The position numbers and the translations under genes are program-made. Below the pieces are notes generated by a model that saw only the letters and a program-made list of their open reading frames with translations, was not told the origin of the DNA and ran no database searches. A stretch of 64,000 nt of DNA from Bifidobacterium actinocoloniiforme DSM 22766 (GTDB lineage Bacteria; Actinomycetota; Actinomycetes; Actinomycetales; Bifidobacteriaceae), in assembly GCF_001263395.1 (NCBI RefSeq), contig NZ_CP011786.1, positions 1,240,001 through 1,304,000 on the forward strand, in the 5' to 3' direction. Positions within the stretch are counted from its first letter, which is position 1; each line of letters begins with the position of its first letter. Shown in pieces: positions 18,309 to 29,096 of the stretch.

Positions 18309-18947
18309 ATGGAACTCCACGTATTACAGCACCCGCTGATTGAGCACAAACTCACCGTTTTGCGGGACAAGAACACACCTTCCAACACCTTCCGCGAGCT
18401 GACCAGCGAGTTGGTCATGCTTGAGGCCTATGAAGCCACGCGCAACCTGGAAATCGAGGACGCGGCGATTGAAACCCCCGTGGCTCCGATGGTCGGCAAG
18501 AAGCTTGCCGCCCCCCGGCCTATGGTCGTGCCGGTCCTGCGCGCCGGACTGGGGATGCTCGATGGCATGACCCGCCTCCTGCCAACGGCGGAGGTCGGCT
18601 TCCTGGGCATGAAGCGAGACGAATCCACGCTCGACATCATCACCTACGCCAACCGCCTGCCCGAGGACCTCTCCGGCCGCCAGTGCTTCCTGCTCGACCC
18701 GATGCTGGCCACCGGCGGCACCTTGATCGCCGCGACCAACTACCTGGCCGAGCGCGGCGCCAAGGACGTCACCTCAATCAACATCCTGGCCGCCCCTGAG
18801 GGCCTTGAGCACCTGAAAGCCGAGATGGACCCGAAGATCAACCTGAAGGTCGTGGTGTGCGCGGTGGACGAAAAGCTCAACGAGCACGCCTACATCGTGC
18901 CCGGCCTAGGCGACGCCGGCGACCGCCTCTACGGCGTCATCAACTGA
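18309..18947 (+). CDS. upp: Uracil phosphoribosyltransferase
   Basis: The 212-residue enzyme is full length. It starts [16 protein letters not shown] and has the PRPP-binding loop [11 protein letters not shown] and the uracil-binding C-terminus PGLGDAGDR. It salvages uracil to UMP. GGGAGG lies only 1 nt before the ATG, too close for normal use, while TAGGCT ends 7 nt upstream, so the transcript may be leaderless. It is monocistronic, between two terminator-like structures. Confidence 0.95.
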   Translation: MELHVLQHPLIEHKLTVLRDKNTPSNTFRELTSELVMLEAYEATRNLEIEDAAIETPVAPMVGKKLAAPRPMVVPVLRAGLGMLDGMTRLLPTAEVGFLGMKRDESTLDIITYANRLPEDLSGRQCFLLDPMLATGGTLIAATNYLAERGAKDVTSINILAAPEGLEHLKAEMDPKINLKVVVCAVDEKLNEHAYIVPGLGDAGDRLYGVIN

Positions 18948-18987
18948 ACTCAGTAAGACCAACCCGCCCCCGCGCGGGGCTTGAGCG

Positions 18988-19017
18988 GGCCCGGACTCCC
19001 AGCGGAGACCAGGCCCG
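18988..19017 (+). terminator. Terminator-like hairpin after upp
   Basis: CGGGCC and GGCCCG flank an 18-nt loop and the second arm runs into GTTTGTCGTTT. A smaller hairpin GCCCC-cgcg-GGGGC lies just before it near 18966. Confidence 0.5.
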
Positions 19018-19106
19018 TTTGTCGTTTCCCCGCCTATGCCTTGGAACCGTGCCACCCCAGGCCTTGATTGCGGCCCGAAAACGCCCTGAGCGCACAGGAC
19101 CGCGCC

Positions 19107-20156
19107 TCAACCGACCGAGACAACCTGAGGCCGGGGCTTGCGCTTGGGCACAAGGTGGCTGAAGCGGACCACCGAGAGTAGAATCGCGCAGAAAATCAGC
19201 GCGAAGCCCACCATAGACGTGGAAGTGATTCGCTCGCCCATGAAGAGGGCCGAGAAGGCCACCGAGAAGAGCGATTCAGTGCACAGGATAATCGAAGCCG
19301 ATGAAGCGGAGACATGCGCCAGGCCCACGTTCTGCATCACCTGCGCAGCGAATGTCGCGCCGAAGAGCAGGTAGACGAAGCTCAGCACCACCGGCGTCTG
19401 GAACCAGGAAGCCGAGGGGAGCGGCTCGGTGAACAGGGCGCCGACCAGGAAGCAAACCCCAGCCACAGCGAACTGCATGAAGGTCATCGACAAGGGTGAG
19501 AACACGCGGGTGAAGTGGCCCATCAGCGCCAGGTTAACCGCGTAGAAGGCCGCGCAGCCCAGGGTCATCAAATCGCCGGAGGACAGCGAAAGGGAGGCCG
19601 AACCTGGTTTCAGCGCCACGAAGCCCACGCCGACCAGGCAAATCACCGCCGCGACCAGGTTCACCAGCCGGGGCCGACGACGGAACATGGCCCAAATGGC
19701 GAATGGCGTCAGCACGCAGTAAGAGGCTGTCAGGAATGCGGAGCGGCCGGGCTCGATCATGCGCAAACCCTCGGTCTGCAAAAGCATGTTCACGTAATAG
19801 GTACCGCCAACCGCGAGCGCAGGCAGGATAATCGCGCGCGTCAGGCGGGGGGTGATCCGCTTGTGGAAGAGGAGCATCATCAGCAGACAGGCGCCAGTCA
19901 TCCTCAGCCCCATCAGCCACTGGGGCGATATGGCGCGAATGGCGACTTTGGCCATCAGGTAGGAGCCGCCCCACAAGGCCGCGCAGCACATGAGCAGCAC
20001 CCGCGCCAAGTTAGGCGGGAAAGACAGGAGCACGTACCGGTACAGCTTGCGAAAACCAGCTTTCAGCAGGCGGTAGCGTCCGCCCATCCCGGTCCCATCC
20101 CCTTGGAGCGCGCGCATACCGCTCTTGACAATCCGTACGCCTGATTGAAAACTCAT
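19107..20156 (-). CDS. EamA-type drug/metabolite transporter (DMT superfamily)
   Basis: The 349-residue protein contains two EamA repeats and about ten membrane helices, starting near residue 50 (VLLMCCAALWGGSYLMAKVAI) and ending with GFALIFCAILLSVVRF. The first 45 residues are basic and cytoplasmic and longer than usual, so the start may be further in; a weak AGG precedes the chosen ATG. Substrate cannot be assigned; members export amino acids, nucleotides or other metabolites. It converges on upp. Confidence 0.85.
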   Translation of the reverse strand: MSFQSGVRIVKSGMRALQGDGTGMGGRYRLLKAGFRKLYRYVLLSFPPNLARVLLMCCAALWGGSYLMAKVAIRAISPQWLMGLRMTGACLLMMLLFHKRITPRLTRAIILPALAVGGTYYVNMLLQTEGLRMIEPGRSAFLTASYCVLTPFAIWAMFRRRPRLVNLVAAVICLVGVGFVALKPGSASLSLSSGDLMTLGCAAFYAVNLALMGHFTRVFSPLSMTFMQFAVAGVCFLVGALFTEPLPSASWFQTPVVLSFVYLLFGATFAAQVMQNVGLAHVSASSASIILCTESLFSVAFSALFMGERITSTSMVGFALIFCAILLSVVRFSHLVPKRKPRPQVVSVG

Positions 20157-20366
20157 CTACGCCCAACCTGTTCGCTGCAATCGGTTGACTCGTGGCACCC
20201 CTCGCGGAGTAGCTTCACTATAGGCAAAACCAAGTAACAACATGCCGCCTCCCTTGGTAAAGATTACGTACAGTTTCACCGTGGCCAAAGATCGATAAAA
20301 TAGCTGGCCTCGAACAGGGAGAAAGGGGAGGCTAAGGCAGGTTGAAGCCGCTGCAATCTGGGGCGT

Positions 20367-21641
20367 TTAACGCGGACCGGCAAGGGGCAGCGGGCGCGCA
20401 GGAACGTAGGACTCGAAGATGAAACGATCGAAATTGGCGCGGGATTGGCTCTGAGCTTCCGCGGAGCGTAGCGTCCATGCTACTGACTCGCCCCCTAGGG
20501 CGCGGAAGAGGCGCAGGGGCGGGGCAGCGCCGCCGTGCCACTCGTAGGCGGCGAAATCAGGACGGCCCAGCCAGTCCAGCAACAGGTTTCCAGCCAGCGC
20601 ACGGGCCAAATCAGCGGATGACCGCACTTTGCCGTGGTAGGGGACGGCCAACTGCCCACGGCAGACGGTGGGACGGTGGCGGCGGTACCATGCCAGCGCC
20701 AACGGGTTGAAGGATTCAATCAGGTACGGACCCGGGTAAGCGGACAGGAGGGCATCCGTCCGCTCCATCAGCTCCCAGTCCAGCGCGCTGCCCATCTTGT
20801 ACTCCACCAAAATCGGCACACGGCCATCCACGAGGGCCAGCACGTCGGACAGCAAGGGCACATGAATGGGTTCAGACCGTCCCGCATGCCTGGCGTGGTA
20901 GCGGTGCCCCGTCGCGCGCATGGGGGACGACCCGACGGAAGCGTTGGAAGCAACGGGAGCAGGCCCCAACGTCACCTCCCGAAGCTGCGCATATGTCAGA
21001 TCAGCGACCTTCCGCTGGTCGCCGGCCACCCTGCGCAAATCGTCGTCGTGGACCACCACCACCTGCTTGTCCTTGGTCAGGCGCACATCCAGCTCTATCC
21101 CGTAGCCGGCCTGGCAGGCAGCCGCGAAGGCGGGCAGCGAGTTCTCCGGCGCTAGGGGCGCTTGCGCCGCCGGGCCACCGCCGGCTTCAGGGTCAACGCC
21201 CAGGCCAGCTGCTGTCCCATCAGCGCTCCGGGCATGAGCCGCGTCAGGGTTCAATCCAACCAGGGCCAATTCCTGAGTGACCGCCTCGGACTGCGAGGTC
21301 CTCCGCGCCCCCGCCCCGCGCGGACTGCGGTCAGCGAGCCCCCTGGGCACCGCCTTATGCCCGCTGACGCGCCTCGCCCCATCCCCACCAACAATCCTGC
21401 GGGCCAGAGCCACGTACTCACGCTCACCAGCGTCGTCCTTGGACGGGTCAGCCTCCAACCCGGACCCAGCATCGTGCAGCCCCCGGTGGGCGTAGCAAGC
21501 TTGAGGCAGCCCAAGGGCCCCTTGCAGCCGGCGCGCGGCCTCGGGCCGGGGGGCCAAAGCCCACACCCCGACCGCGCCCACAGCCAAGCCGACCCCTGCT
21601 AATGCTTTCCCCGCCGAGACGATCCGTGCAACACTCCCCAT
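20367..21641 (-). CDS. Glycerophosphodiester phosphodiesterase with a large internal insertion
   Basis: The 424-residue protein has an N-terminal membrane anchor and a GDPD TIM barrel. The catalytic HRG is in CYAHRGLHD (residues about 50-57), and the following conserved motif PENSLPAF and YGIELDVRLTKDKQVVVVHDDDLRR are present. In ordinary GDPDs HRG and PEN are only a few residues apart; here about 110 residues rich in Ala, Gly, Asp and Arg separate them. A second smaller insertion (SNASVGSSPMRATGHRYH) occurs later. GGAGGT lies 6 nt before the ATG. It releases glycerol-3-phosphate from phosphodiesters. It follows the AarF gene on the same strand. Confidence 0.82.
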   Translation of the reverse strand: MGSVARIVSAGKALAGVGLAVGAVGVWALAPRPEAARRLQGALGLPQACYAHRGLHDAGSGLEADPSKDDAGEREYVALARRIVGGDGARRVSGHKAVPRGLADRSPRGAGARRTSQSEAVTQELALVGLNPDAAHARSADGTAAGLGVDPEAGGGPAAQAPLAPENSLPAFAAACQAGYGIELDVRLTKDKQVVVVHDDDLRRVAGDQRKVADLTYAQLREVTLGPAPVASNASVGSSPMRATGHRYHARHAGRSEPIHVPLLSDVLALVDGRVPILVEYKMGSALDWELMERTDALLSAYPGPYLIESFNPLALAWYRRHRPTVCRGQLAVPYHGKVRSSADLARALAGNLLLDWLGRPDFAAYEWHGGAAPPLRLFRALGGESVAWTLRSAEAQSQSRANFDRFIFESYVPARPLPLAGPR

Positions 21642-21723
21642 TGCGCACCTCCGTTCCCATCCTAGCGAACGGCGACGGCAGCCCAGCCGGCAACCTGGCA
21701 GGCCGCTTGGCCCGGTCCGGAAT

Positions 21724-23487
<1,764 letters not shown>

Positions 23488-23682
23488 GGCTTGACCCCTT
23501 CCTACGCGTAGCCGCCGCCTACGTTCACTACCTACTACCTGCCACTGGTTCGCGGCCTGGGCTCGCCTGGCGGGTTCCGTCTGGCTCCCGGCCGTTTCAA
23601 GCAGCGCTCATTCGCGCGGCCCGCCCTTCCTGGCCGCGCGAACCGCCGCGCCCCAGCCGACGCTCTTGTCAGTACTCGGTTA

Positions 23683-23985
23683 TCAGCACCCGGTCTTGAT
23701 GTTGTAGACCGCGCCGGGCGTCGGCGTGGGCATCGAACCCCCGGACTGAGTCTCCGCCTGGGCCTTGGCGTCAGCCGCGGCCCGCTCGTCCTTGGCTTCC
23801 TGGCGGTTGGCCGCTGCCTTGCGCTTGAGCTCGGTGTTGAGTTCCTTGCCCTGGTTCACGGTCAGCTCGCCTTTTTCGACCAGCTGGTCCACGATTTCCT
23901 GGCTCTTTTCCACGCCGGTCGCCAGCGCGCCGATGCCCGCCAGCATCACCTTGCGCAGCCCATCCCCTAAATTCAATTCGCTCAT
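23683..23985 (-). CDS. Phasin-like coiled-coil protein
   Basis: The 100-residue protein has an N-terminal amphipathic segment (LRKVMLAGIGALATGVEKSQEIVDQLVEKGELTVNQG) followed by a charged coiled coil and a Pro/Thr-rich tail ending in Cys. Short phasin-like proteins beside AarF kinases recur in actinobacteria. GGAGG lies 6 nt before ATG 23985, preferred over GTG at 23988. It does not imply polyhydroxyalkanoate storage, since no synthase is present. Confidence 0.7.
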   Translation of the reverse strand: MSELNLGDGLRKVMLAGIGALATGVEKSQEIVDQLVEKGELTVNQGKELNTELKRKAAANRQEAKDERAAADAKAQAETQSGGSMPTPTPGAVYNIKTGC

Positions 23986-24101
23986 CACAGACCTCCTCGA
24001 TTACCGCCGCGCGCCTTAGACCCGCAGCCCGTTCCTCCAGTCTAGCCGCTCCCAACCCCCTCACCCGTTTCAGCCCTCCCCATCCTCACCACCAGCCCAT
24101 A

Positions 24102-24150
24102 CCCTTGATTTCGTGAAAATTTGCCGGATTCAAACCCCTGATTTCGTGAA
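24102..24150. repeat. Two direct repeats, three helical turns apart, in an 820-bp gene-poor gap
   Basis: CCCTTGATTTCGTGAA (24102-24117) and CCCCTGATTTCGTGAA (24135-24150) match at 15 of 16 positions with starts 33 bp apart, placing them on the same face of the helix. They lie about 120 bp upstream of the phasin-like gene. The gap 23986-24806 has several open frames but none with a convincing start, composition or motif, and I recognise no RNA gene. Confidence 0.45.
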
Positions 24151-24806
24151 CGTATGGGCTGCATGGAGTGGAATCCAGCGGGAAACGGATTCCACCCGCC
24201 CGTCGGTGAAAATGAATAGGGACTCGACAAAAGCGGACAAAGACCCGGGCCAGGTCCAAGGCACGAGGGTATGTAACAGGTCCGCCGCAAGGGGACATTA
24301 CCGTTTTGAACCACGGCCCGCCGGTCGAGGACGAGCAGATTCAACCGTCGCGGCACCTGCGGATGGTCGGCCCAATCGCCAGATCCAACAACGGCTTTCC
24401 CGCCACCCGCGCGTTGGCGGCGGCGCGCTCGACCCCCCCGGACGACCCTGTACGATTACCGGTTTGACGCAGACCGAACGGGTGAGGCCTTAGGCCCCGA
24501 GGTCGGCAGACCAGCCGCATGGGCGGGCTCTCCCCCGCTTTACGCAAGCCCTGGACGCGCCCCTACTCTCCTGCCTGCCCTGAACCGACCACCAGTCGAA
24601 CGCAGGCAAATGGCCGCTTGAAGCACGCGGGCAATGCGCGCGTAAGAGCCTCATGAATGACAGATTCACATGGTTCTATCGGTAATGAACGGACATGTTC
24701 GCTGGCATGGAGACGCGGCGTTCAAGGGCTCTCGCGCCGCCGCGCGCCGGCGAGCACAAGCAAATCTTCCAACAGCCGCCCGGAGCCAGCTCATCGACCC
24801 GCGCGC

Positions 24807-25694
24807 TCAGCGCGGACGGGCGGAGGCCGCCTGGCGAGCCTGGGCGGCGGCCTCGTCCAGGCGGGCGAGCTCGGCGGAACCGGGGGCGGCGGCAGGGTCG
24901 AAGGAACCTTGACCGTAACGGGCCTCCACGGCGGTGCGGATAAGGAAATCGGAGATGGCGGGGTTTTTGGGCAGGAGGGAGCCGTGCAGGTAGGTGCCGA
25001 TGACGTTGTGCACGCGAGCGCCCTCGGTGCGGTCCTCGCCGTTGTTGCCGCAACCATCCGCGTCCACCCGCCCCAGGGGCTCGACGCCTGGGTCGAGGAA
25101 GGTCTGCCCGGAGTGGTTTTCGTAGCCGATCGCGTCGCCGAATGAGTCCGTATGCTCCACCAGGTTGCCGATCATGCGCACCGGGCGGCCCAGGCTGTAG
25201 GCGCCGATGATGCCGATGCCGTCCAGCCGCTCGCCGTCGATGGTCTCGAAATAATGCCCGAAGAGCTGGTAGAGCCCGCAGACCATCAGCATGGGCACGC
25301 CCGCTTCCGCCGCCGCCCTCAGTGTGTCAGCCCGCTCGAACAGGTCGTCGATAATCCGCCCCTGACCGTGGTCCTGGCCGCCTCCGCCCAGGATCATGTC
25401 CACCTGGTCGGGCCAGGCGTCGCCCTGGTTGATACGGTGGATGCGCGGCTGGTAGCCGTAGAGCGCCAATCGCCGGCTGACCGTGAGCACATTGCCTGAG
25501 TCGCCGTAAATGTTCATATCCTGCGGGTACAAGGAGACCAGGTCGATGGCGCGCTCAGGCGCTTCCTGACCAGCCTGCGCCGCTTCGGACCTGTCAGCAG
25601 CCTCGTTCACCATCTCGACGCCCTTCCTATTCGCAGCCGCCCCGCTGGCTTCCCGCCCGCTGGTCCGGTCTTCCTCCGTAGTCGTTTCCGTCAT
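24807..25694 (-). CDS. gatD: Lipid II isoglutaminyl synthase, glutaminase subunit GatD
   Basis: The 295-residue class-I amidotransferase of the CobB/CobQ type has VSLYPQDMNIYGDSGNVL near the start of the core, ILGGGGQDHGQ, the nucleophile C139 in LMVCGLYQLFG, and NVIGTYLHG with the catalytic His. With MurT it amidates the D-Glu of lipid II peptide. The first 50 residues are a charged extension, so a start at residue 28 (AAGGG 8 nt upstream) is possible. It follows murT by 67 bp in one operon; the C-terminal tail is Ala-rich. Confidence 0.9.
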   Translation of the reverse strand: MTETTTEEDRTSGREASGAAANRKGVEMVNEAADRSEAAQAGQEAPERAIDLVSLYPQDMNIYGDSGNVLTVSRRLALYGYQPRIHRINQGDAWPDQVDMILGGGGQDHGQGRIIDDLFERADTLRAAAEAGVPMLMVCGLYQLFGHYFETIDGERLDGIGIIGAYSLGRPVRMIGNLVEHTDSFGDAIGYENHSGQTFLDPGVEPLGRVDADGCGNNGEDRTEGARVHNVIGTYLHGSLLPKNPAISDFLIRTAVEARYGQGSFDPAAAPGSAELARLDEAAAQARQAASARPR

Positions 25695-25761
25695 TCGTCA
25701 CCCTCACCAACCGCCGGCCGCCGGCTCGTGTTCCCGGCGGTTCCAACCTGAGCTTGCCGCC

Positions 25762-27210
25762 TTATGCCCCCACGCCAGCGTCCGCCACCTGCGTCATCCT
25801 GCCCAGCTCGGCCCGCAGGCGCAGCATGGCCGTGTAGGTGCAGTAGACGCGCTTGGGGGTGCCCGCGTGGGCGCCCGCGAACCGATGCAGGGCCTCCTCC
25901 AAGTCAGGCTCGACCGCGCCCACCCGCACCTGGTCATAATCCAGGCGCAGGGCCATGTCCCAGGCGCGCGTGCCGGACACCATGGCCACGCCGCCGGGGC
26001 GCAGGGAGGCGAAGTCCACATCCCACAGCCAGCTCATGTCCCTCCCGTCCGCGTATTCGTCGCGGATGGCGATCATCGTGTCGCTTCCAGCGGGATTGAA
26101 GGAGGACAAGGCCAAGCGGAATCCCATTGGGTTCTTGACCAGCACCAGCTCGATCGGAGCGCCCTGGTACTCAATCACCTCGCCCCGCCCAAAAGCCGGG
26201 GTCACCTGCGCCAAAGCCCGCATGAGCCGCTGGTCCGAAGGCATGGGTTGGCCACCCGTCGCCTGCCGGTCGGACAGCACCGCCCGCACCAGGGCCAGCG
26301 CGGCCGCCGCATTGTAGAGATTGTAGACGCCCTCCAGTTTGACCTGGGTGGACAGCGCCTGACCGTCCACCTGGAAGGACGCCGTATGGTCACCCACCGC
26401 CGTGAGCACGACATCGGCCGCCAGAGCGTGCTCGGGCCGGGCGGCCAGACGCGCCGCCAGAGCTTGCGTCGAATCCGTACCCGCCCCGGAGCCCGCCAGA
26501 TCCGCATCGTGCATTTCGTCGTCCGAGGGGAAGTAGGAAAGGAGGGAATCAGCCAAGCCAAAGTAGCGCACTGAGGCGGTGGCGGCGGTCAAACCAGCAA
26601 GCCCAGCCACTCGTGGATCCTCCCGGTTGAGCACCACGGTGCCGCTCGTGGCCTTGGCGACGGAGCCGAGCAGGCGGGCGGTGTTGTCTATCTCGCCGAA
26701 GCGGTCCAGCTGGTCGCGCATCACGTTGAGCAGCAGCGCGTAACGCGGTCGAACCTGTTGCACGAAATGCACCGCGTAGGCCTCGTCAAGCTCGAGCACC
26801 GCTATATCGGCGTCCAGCCCCCCACCGCCCGCGCCGGATCCCAGCTCGGTGACCAGGGCCGAAACCACGCCCCGGGTGAAATTGGAGCCGGTAGGATTCG
26901 TAAAGACCTTGAGCCCCAGCTCCTCCAGCATGGAGGCCACCATACGGGTGGTGGTCGTCTTGCCGTTGGTGCCTGAGACCAGCACCACGCCCATCGGCAG
27001 CTGGGCCAGGGTGCGGGCCAAGAACGTGGGGTCCAGGCGTTCCACCACCTTACCCGGCAGGGCCGAGCCGCCGTGGTGGGTCAGCCGGGACAGGGCGCGC
27101 GCCGCCTTGCCCGCTGGTAAGGCCAGGAAGCCATACCAGGGCCGCCGCCGGGGCTTTGGGGCCGCCGCCTGCTTGGGGTGCCCGCCTCGCGTCGTTTCGC
27201 CGGATGCCAT
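25762..27210 (-). CDS. murT: Lipid II isoglutaminyl synthase, Mur-ligase subunit MurT
   Basis: The 482-residue Mur ligase-like protein has the ATP loop VVLVSGTNGKTTTTRM (residues about 78-93), NVMRDQLDRFGEIDN and the C-terminal DUF1727 domain beginning LVKNPMGFRLAL, with WLWDVDF carrying the likely triad Asp. The Cys4 zinc ribbon found in staphylococcal and pneumococcal MurT is missing; only one Cys occurs in the whole protein. GGGAGG lies 9 nt before ATG 27210; a GTG two codons upstream would overlap the dnaB stop. Confidence 0.9.
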   Translation of the reverse strand: MASGETTRGGHPKQAAAPKPRRRPWYGFLALPAGKAARALSRLTHHGGSALPGKVVERLDPTFLARTLAQLPMGVVLVSGTNGKTTTTRMVASMLEELGLKVFTNPTGSNFTRGVVSALVTELGSGAGGGGLDADIAVLELDEAYAVHFVQQVRPRYALLLNVMRDQLDRFGEIDNTARLLGSVAKATSGTVVLNREDPRVAGLAGLTAATASVRYFGLADSLLSYFPSDDEMHDADLAGSGAGTDSTQALAARLAARPEHALAADVVLTAVGDHTASFQVDGQALSTQVKLEGVYNLYNAAAALALVRAVLSDRQATGGQPMPSDQRLMRALAQVTPAFGRGEVIEYQGAPIELVLVKNPMGFRLALSSFNPAGSDTMIAIRDEYADGRDMSWLWDVDFASLRPGGVAMVSGTRAWDMALRLDYDQVRVGAVEPDLEEALHRFAGAHAGTPKRVYCTYTAMLRLRAELGRMTQVADAGVGA

Positions 27211-27212
27211 GC

Positions 27213-28625
27213 TCACACGCCTCCCTGCTGGTCTTGCGGCATGTCCTTGAACTTGGATTTCTCGCCAATGAAAGCCAGGGTGAAGGTGTCCGTGGGGCCG
27301 TTGCGGTGCTTGGCCAGGATGATGTCCGCCTCGCCGGGCCGGTCTTCCTTGTCATAGAAGTCCGGGCGGTTGACCAGAAAGACCACGTCGGCGTCCTGCT
27401 CGATCGAGCCGGACTCTCGCAGGTCGGAGAGCATGGGGCGCTTATCGTTACGCGCCTCGGGCCCACGGTTCAGCTGGCTCAACGCCACGACCGGCACCTC
27501 CAACTCCTTGGCCAGGAGCTTCAGGGCGCGGGAGAACTCGGAGACCTCCTGCTGGCGAGATTCGACCTGCCGGCCCGAGGTCATGAGCTGCAGGTAGTCG
27601 ATGACCACCAGGCGTAGTTCGTTGGTCTGCTTGAGCCGACGGCACTTGGCGCGGATCTCCATCAGGCTCAAGTTGGGCGAATCATCGATGAAGAGCGGGG
27701 CGTCCTGGAGCTGACCCCAGAAGTTGTTCAGCACCTTCCACCGCTCCGGGGTGATGTCGTCGGCCCGGCGCAGCGCCACCAGCGGTATGTCGGTCTCGGC
27801 GGAGATGATGCGCTGGGCCAGCTCGGTCTTGCTCATCTCCAGGGAGAAGATCACGGTGGTCATCTTGTTGTGGAGCGCGGCGGCGCGGGCGAAATCCACG
27901 CCCAGGGTGGACTTTCCCATAGCCGGGCGGCCCGCCACCACGACCATCTGCCCCGGCTGCAGGCCCTGGGTCACGTCGTCAATGGACTTGAACCCTGTAG
28001 GCACGCCCTTCTGCAGGTCCCCGGACTGCATCTTGTCCAACTGCTCCAGGGTGGATTGGACCACCGGCCCAATCGCCTCATAATCTTGGCGGACCTTGCC
28101 CACACTCATCTCGTAGACCTCGGCCTGGGCCAGATTCACGATCTCCTCGGCCTGGGAGCCCTCGGCGGAGTAGCCCATCTGGGCGATCTTGGTGCCAGCG
28201 GCGATCACATTGCGCAGGACGGCCCGCTGGTGGACGATGTCCGCGTAATAGGTGGCGTTGGCGGCCGTGGGCACCGAGGCCACCAGGGAGTGCAGGTAGT
28301 CCGTGCCGCCCACTTTCTCCAGGTCGCCGTGTTTGAGCAGCTGGTTGGCGACCAGGACCGCGTCCACCGGCTGGGAGGCCGCGAAGAGGGTGATGATGGC
28401 GTCGTAGATGGTCTGGTGCTTGGGCTGATAGAAGTCGGTCACGTCGATCATCTGCGAGACCTCGCCGATCGCGTCCTTGCTCATCAACATGCCGCCCAGC
28501 ACGGCCATCTCCGCATCGTCGTCATGCGGGGGCACGCGGTCGAAGAGCATGTCCCGCGAGCCCTGGCCGCCGCGACCGTCCTCCCGCTCTGGGTGCGAGA
28601 AGTCCCTGTAATCATCTGAAGCCAT
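27213..28625 (-). CDS. dnaB: Replicative DNA helicase DnaB
   Basis: The 470-residue helicase has an N-terminal primase-interacting domain (PPHDDDAEMAVLGGMLMSKDA), Walker A AGRPAMGKST, VIFSLEMSKTELAQRI, Walker B LVVIDYLQLM and the arginine-finger region. The long upstream open frame is rejected because MASDDYRDFSH at 28625 begins the conserved length. No SD precedes it, but TAGAAT ends 7 nt upstream, pointing to a leaderless mRNA. murT follows after 2 bp, so replication and cell-wall genes share a transcript. Two DnaA boxes lie about 180-220 bp upstream. Confidence 0.95.
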   Translation of the reverse strand: MASDDYRDFSHPEREDGRGGQGSRDMLFDRVPPHDDDAEMAVLGGMLMSKDAIGEVSQMIDVTDFYQPKHQTIYDAIITLFAASQPVDAVLVANQLLKHGDLEKVGGTDYLHSLVASVPTAANATYYADIVHQRAVLRNVIAAGTKIAQMGYSAEGSQAEEIVNLAQAEVYEMSVGKVRQDYEAIGPVVQSTLEQLDKMQSGDLQKGVPTGFKSIDDVTQGLQPGQMVVVAGRPAMGKSTLGVDFARAAALHNKMTTVIFSLEMSKTELAQRIISAETDIPLVALRRADDITPERWKVLNNFWGQLQDAPLFIDDSPNLSLMEIRAKCRRLKQTNELRLVVIDYLQLMTSGRQVESRQQEVSEFSRALKLLAKELEVPVVALSQLNRGPEARNDKRPMLSDLRESGSIEQDADVVFLVNRPDFYDKEDRPGEADIILAKHRNGPTDTFTLAFIGEKSKFKDMPQDQQGGV

Positions 28626-28800
28626 ACGCCCGATTCTAAAGGCTGGTCGGTATCTGCAGCCCAGCCTCCGACCGTTTCCGCCCAAGGCGTTTACAGGGCC
28701 GCTTCCGGGTCGCGCGGGCACTTTCTTCACATCTTCACGTTTGACGGTCACCCATTCACGATGGAACGAGGTCGCCCCCGTATGTGGACGAGGAAAAAAG

Positions 28801-28851
28801 TTATCCACAATATAGGCGTGTCTGCGGGGAGAACCGACTGACTTATCCACA
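28801..28851 (+). promoter_or_regulatory. Pair of consensus DnaA boxes between dnaB and the MATE gene
   Basis: TTATCCACA occurs perfectly at 28801-28809 and 28843-28851, 42 bp apart in the same orientation. TGTGGACGA at 28783-28791 is a weaker inverted copy. The surrounding 28626-29096 gap is A+T-richer than its flanks and holds no gene. Confidence 0.65.
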
Positions 28852-29096
28852 CGGTGGGTACAACTATGTGCAAAACCTGGGGACAGACATAGGCGCAACT
28901 TGGACGGGTTGCGTCAGCGGGCGCTCTATGGTATCGAGCGTCCTCCCTTCACAAGTGTGCACAAAGACGACGCCAGACTCCGCTTTTCGACGACCATCAC
29001 CAGCGGCGATGCCTCCCCTATATAGAATCAACTGAGCGGCGCGCGGCGCCGAGGGCACGACAGGGGCGCGGCTGCGCCCGGACAGAGGAGAGCGGG

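Noticed and set aside
24042-24547. Short open frames and possible small RNA in the 820-bp gap
   Set aside because: No ribosome site, membrane helix, known motif or recognisable RNase P, SRP or tmRNA feature on either strand.
28783-28851. Chromosomal origin at the DnaA-box pair
   Set aside because: Only two perfect boxes, no dnaA, dnaN or gyr genes nearby and no strongly A+T-rich unwinding element.
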